NCBI GenBank assembly: GCA_009801085.1
Contig: VNWV01000003.1
Location: 496,001 to 560,000 of the forward strand
Reading direction: 5' to 3'
Origin: Lasiodiplodia sp. COLG20
Taxonomy: Eukaryota; Ascomycota; Dothideomycetes; Botryosphaeriales; Botryosphaeriaceae
Length of the DNA: 64,000 nt
A program made the translations under genes and the position numbers. Below the pieces are notes generated by a model, which ran no database searches, was not told where the DNA came from, and saw only the letters and a program-made list of their open reading frames with translations. This document shows positions 61,209-64,000 of the stretch, one piece after another; the stretch's first letter is position 1; each line of letters opens with the position of its first letter.

Positions 61209-63410
61209 ATGCAAACCCTCTGGTCGAGAACGCTGCGGGCAACAAAATGCGCCTGCCGCTGCCAACAATGCCTCTCCTACTCGACCGCCGTCGCCCGCCG
61301 CTCGACCACTGCTTTTCGGAAGCGCCTGTCAGCAATCCCAAGTTCAACAATCATCTACTCGGCCATATTCGCATGTGCCGCGGTTGCCGATGGCCGCGCA
61401 AAGCAGCAACGCAGGGACAAATGGGACCATGCCATTCAAGAGGTCAAAGACGAACTGAAGCCCGGCGATGCGGATGTGCGAACGCGCGAAGGGCGGGAGG
61501 CTGGCCAGACGCGGGATGGGAAGCGGGTAAAGGACAAGACCAACCCTTCGATGCTCAAGAAAGACATAGAAGAATTCGAGCTCGAAGGAAAAGATGCCGA
61601 GGACCTGGCAGAATGGCTGAAGAAGGGGGTTGAGGGTGTCAAGGACCCCGAGGCCGCAGAAGCTATCATGCGCGAGAAGCTGGACAAGGCGAAAAGGCGT
61701 AGCTTTCAACGTATGACGGACGACGAGGAGGACGTATCGAAACCTCGAGACATCTTGGAATGGGAGGATGCGCAGCGGTACACCATGACGAGTTCAGGAC
61801 AACCGGAATGGCCTGAGAATATTGGGCCGTCTTTCAACCCCCACGATTTCCCTCCGCAGTCGGTATATGCCACGGATAGTCGGAAAATAGAAGGACTAGA
61901 GTCTCGCTGGACCCGTCGAAAGCTACAGACCATGAATTTATCCATGGCCAAGCTGGTGCTATTCATGGTTGAGGCAGCACACCTGCATAAGTATCCGAAT
62001 AGAAGAGAATGGGACGACAAATTGTCTGAATGCTGGCTGCCAGACAACGTGTACTGGATAGCCATGAAGGGGGAGCAGTCCAAGGAGAGGTTCGTCAGGA
62101 GTATCGAAAATTTCCTCCAACGGACCAAAATGCCGAAAAATCAGGACCGCGTCCCGGAAGTCAAGCCGATATTTGGGCAGTATCCGTACTATGAGCAGGA
62201 CCCCGATGGCCAATTCCACCGAAAATGCCACGCCATGAACGAACGGATATTCGAAAGCTTCGATCAGTGTTTCCGTGGCGAACTCAACTTTCCCACCCTT
62301 GTCGGGACCATCTGCGAGGAGCTCCTCACCTCTTCTGCCCCGCCCAACATCACGACCTACAACGCGCTGCTCCTGGGCTTCAGCCGTCTCAAGCGGCACG
62401 ACATATGCTCCATGGTCATCAAATCTCTCCACGAAGTCCACATGCGGCCAGACGAGATCACTTGCAGCGCAGCACTCTCCCACCACATCAACACCAACGA
62501 CTCCCGCGGCTTCGTAAGGTTCGTGCAGCTCATGACGGGCATAAGTACGGACAGCTACGCACTGATGCTGGCCAACCCGACGCTCCCGCTCTCGCACCCC
62601 TCGACGCTATACCGGCTGCAGAACCGCGTGGTGCGGCACCCACGCAAACCGGAGCGGCTGGTGCAGAAGGTGCACCCGACGCCGCGCGTGATGAGCTCGA
62701 TCGTCGCGGGGCTGCTCAAGTTCCACGGGCTGGAGCGCGCGGCCGACATCTGCAGCACGCTGGCCGCCGACGGCTGGGGCTTCGACGCCGACGCGCTGAC
62801 GCGCTTCCTGCACGCCTGCGCGCAGCAGCGCGACTGGGCCTCGGGCGTCGCCATCTGGCAGCAGCTGCAGGAGCTGCGCGCCCAGCGGCCCGCCTCGCGC
62901 CCGCTCGACCGCGCCTCGTACATCCAGATGCTCGGCCTCTGCTACCGCTGCGACCGCCCGGACATCTTCGACCAGGTCATGCGCGAGGCCGAACACGCCG
63001 GCGGCTACCGCGCCCGCGCTCTCGAAAAGGACTTCAAGAAGATGCTCGGCCGCGGCGACAGCGCCTTCGACGAGACCGAGTCTCGTCGCCAAGATTGGCT
63101 TCTGCGCTCTGAGATGACCCAGCAGTTCAACGCTCAGAGCGCGTTCTTCGCAAAGCAGGCTGCCGCCGACGCTGCTGCTGCTACTGCTGAGGCCGATTCC
63201 GAGGCTGTTGCCGCCGCCGCCGCTGCCGCTGCTGCTAAAGCTGGTGCTGCGGTCGACGAAGAAGCTGTCATCCAGAAGATCCTGGACGATTTCGTCGCGC
63301 AGCCTGAAACCGAGCTTGCCTCGACCGGAAAACCGCCGGGGCCCGCGGAGAAGAAAACGTTCATGAGTTCGAATGACAAGGATAGGCCGCAGAACTGGAC
63401 GCTGGACTGA
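61209..63410 (+). CDS. Mitochondrial pentatricopeptide-repeat (PPR) protein
   Basis: A single exon of 733 aa from MQTLWSRTLRATKCACRCQQ. The Arg/Ser/Ala-rich N-terminus without acids is a mitochondrial presequence, followed by a hydrophobic patch (TIIYSAIFACAAVADG). PPR-like helical pairs occur around residues 375-600: ITTYNALLLGFSRLKRHDIC, PDEITCSAALSHHINTND, VMSSIVAGLLKFHGLERAAD, SYIQMLGLCYRCDRPDIFDQ. PPR proteins bind organellar RNA and support mitochondrial RNA stability or translation. The C-terminus has an Ala run (VAAAAAAAAAKAGAAV) and ends RPQNWTLD. The exact RNA target cannot be read. Confidence 0.8.
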   Translation: MQTLWSRTLRATKCACRCQQCLSYSTAVARRSTTAFRKRLSAIPSSTIIYSAIFACAAVADGRAKQQRRDKWDHAIQEVKDELKPGDADVRTREGREAGQTRDGKRVKDKTNPSMLKKDIEEFELEGKDAEDLAEWLKKGVEGVKDPEAAEAIMREKLDKAKRRSFQRMTDDEEDVSKPRDILEWEDAQRYTMTSSGQPEWPENIGPSFNPHDFPPQSVYATDSRKIEGLESRWTRRKLQTMNLSMAKLVLFMVEAAHLHKYPNRREWDDKLSECWLPDNVYWIAMKGEQSKERFVRSIENFLQRTKMPKNQDRVPEVKPIFGQYPYYEQDPDGQFHRKCHAMNERIFESFDQCFRGELNFPTLVGTICEELLTSSAPPNITTYNALLLGFSRLKRHDICSMVIKSLHEVHMRPDEITCSAALSHHINTNDSRGFVRFVQLMTGISTDSYALMLANPTLPLSHPSTLYRLQNRVVRHPRKPERLVQKVHPTPRVMSSIVAGLLKFHGLERAADICSTLAADGWGFDADALTRFLHACAQQRDWASGVAIWQQLQELRAQRPASRPLDRASYIQMLGLCYRCDRPDIFDQVMREAEHAGGYRARALEKDFKKMLGRGDSAFDETESRRQDWLLRSEMTQQFNAQSAFFAKQAAADAAAATAEADSEAVAAAAAAAAAKAGAAVDEEAVIQKILDDFVAQPETELASTGKPPGPAEKKTFMSSNDKDRPQNWTLD

Positions 63411-64000
63411 TGAGGGTGATGATGATGGTGGTGGCTCAGGTGGTTGTATATATGCACACGTTTCGGCTGGACTGTGTGCTCCTTCTGTACGATTGTCATT
63501 GTGCTACATATGCATTTGTTTCTGCGGTGGGACAAGGCGTTTATTTGGTGGGAGCGGTTATTTGGGTTACTACTGTATGAAGAGGTGTCTTTGCCTTTTG
63601 GGGGCGATAAGGGGGTATTTGGGTATAGAAGAAGTACGTGTATGATGTGGGAATCATGAAGACACCCGAAGAAACCAATCATAAGATGGTGGCACACGCC
63701 AAGTTTGACGGCAGATATGCTCACGATTGGCAATAGACCGCTTTGTCACTGAATCAAGAGCATACAACCAAAAAAAAGAAAGCAAGTCATGCCATGGCTT
63801 TCGCATTCGCCTGGAAACCGGGTATTTCATTCCTCATTCAACCAGCTCGATGGAGAGATCAAGCACCCTTCTGCGGGAACCTCACCTCGTTTGCTGCAAA
63901 GGCAAATCGGCATTCCCAAACAAGCGCAAGCAAGGTGATGAACCAGGGTTACGAGTGACCGCATCGATATCATTCAAAGAAACTGCCGCTCCTTTGCAAT
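63411..64000. other. 3' flank to the window edge
   Basis: About 590 bp with no supported gene. A short T/G-rich stretch follows the PPR stop. Confidence 0.4.

Overview
The window looks like nuclear DNA of a filamentous ascomycete (Pezizomycotina). Genes are interrupted by short introns, mostly 50-65 bp, with GT(A/G)xGx donors, CTRAY-like branch sites and YAG acceptors. It also carries lineage-typical families: a Nud1/Cdc11 scaffold, Hir1, verprolin, a mitochondrial rhomboid, a HeLo protein and an NB-ARC/TPR receptor. I cannot name the species. Start and splice choices are my own reading of frames and motifs.

Layout. 0-4 kb: a HET-S-type HeLo gene running off the left edge, beside a frameshifted NB-ARC-TPR receptor (heterokaryon incompatibility/innate immunity families). 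4.8-5.3 kb: a possible structured RNA with an RNase P-like CR-V motif. 5.6-8.5 kb: a glycine-rich GPI-anchored wall protein of 16 exons, all 15 introns in phase 1. 9.2-17.4 kb: two divergent DEAD-box-like proteins with damaged ATPase motifs, on either side of a BTB/WW-like protein. Three 83-bp palindromic elements lie at 8.8 kb and 17.5-17.8 kb. 18.3-27.8 kb: a Cdc11/Nud1-like SIN scaffold and a divergent basic disordered protein. 28.3-31.1 kb: two divergent small membrane proteins. 31.8-33.6 kb: an FAD-dependent dehydrogenase of the fumarate reductase/TcuA type.

33.6-39.2 kb: a cluster of six paralogous small proteins, which I consider the most interesting part. Each has an N-terminal helical segment and a split CHORD-like C-C-C-H / C-C-C-H zinc module. 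Each has one intron at the same place, inside the Gly codon after the first zinc half. One copy appears to have lost a base just after its start codon.

40.8-45.6 kb: an alpha/beta hydrolase whose nucleophile elbow reads AHGLGG (Ser to Gly), and a DUF2235-type hydrolase with an intact GFSRG motif. 46.4-63.4 kb: a gene-dense conserved block with Hir1, a mitochondrial membrane protein, verprolin, Pcp1-type rhomboid, a small coiled-coil protein, a tail-anchored protein, a UPF0587 zinc protein and a mitochondrial PPR protein.

The right side (46-64 kb) and the 18-28 kb block look like ordinary conserved genome. The regions 0-18 kb and 28-46 kb look accessory: decayed or rapidly evolving families, tandem paralogues, degenerate enzymes and long gene-poor gaps.
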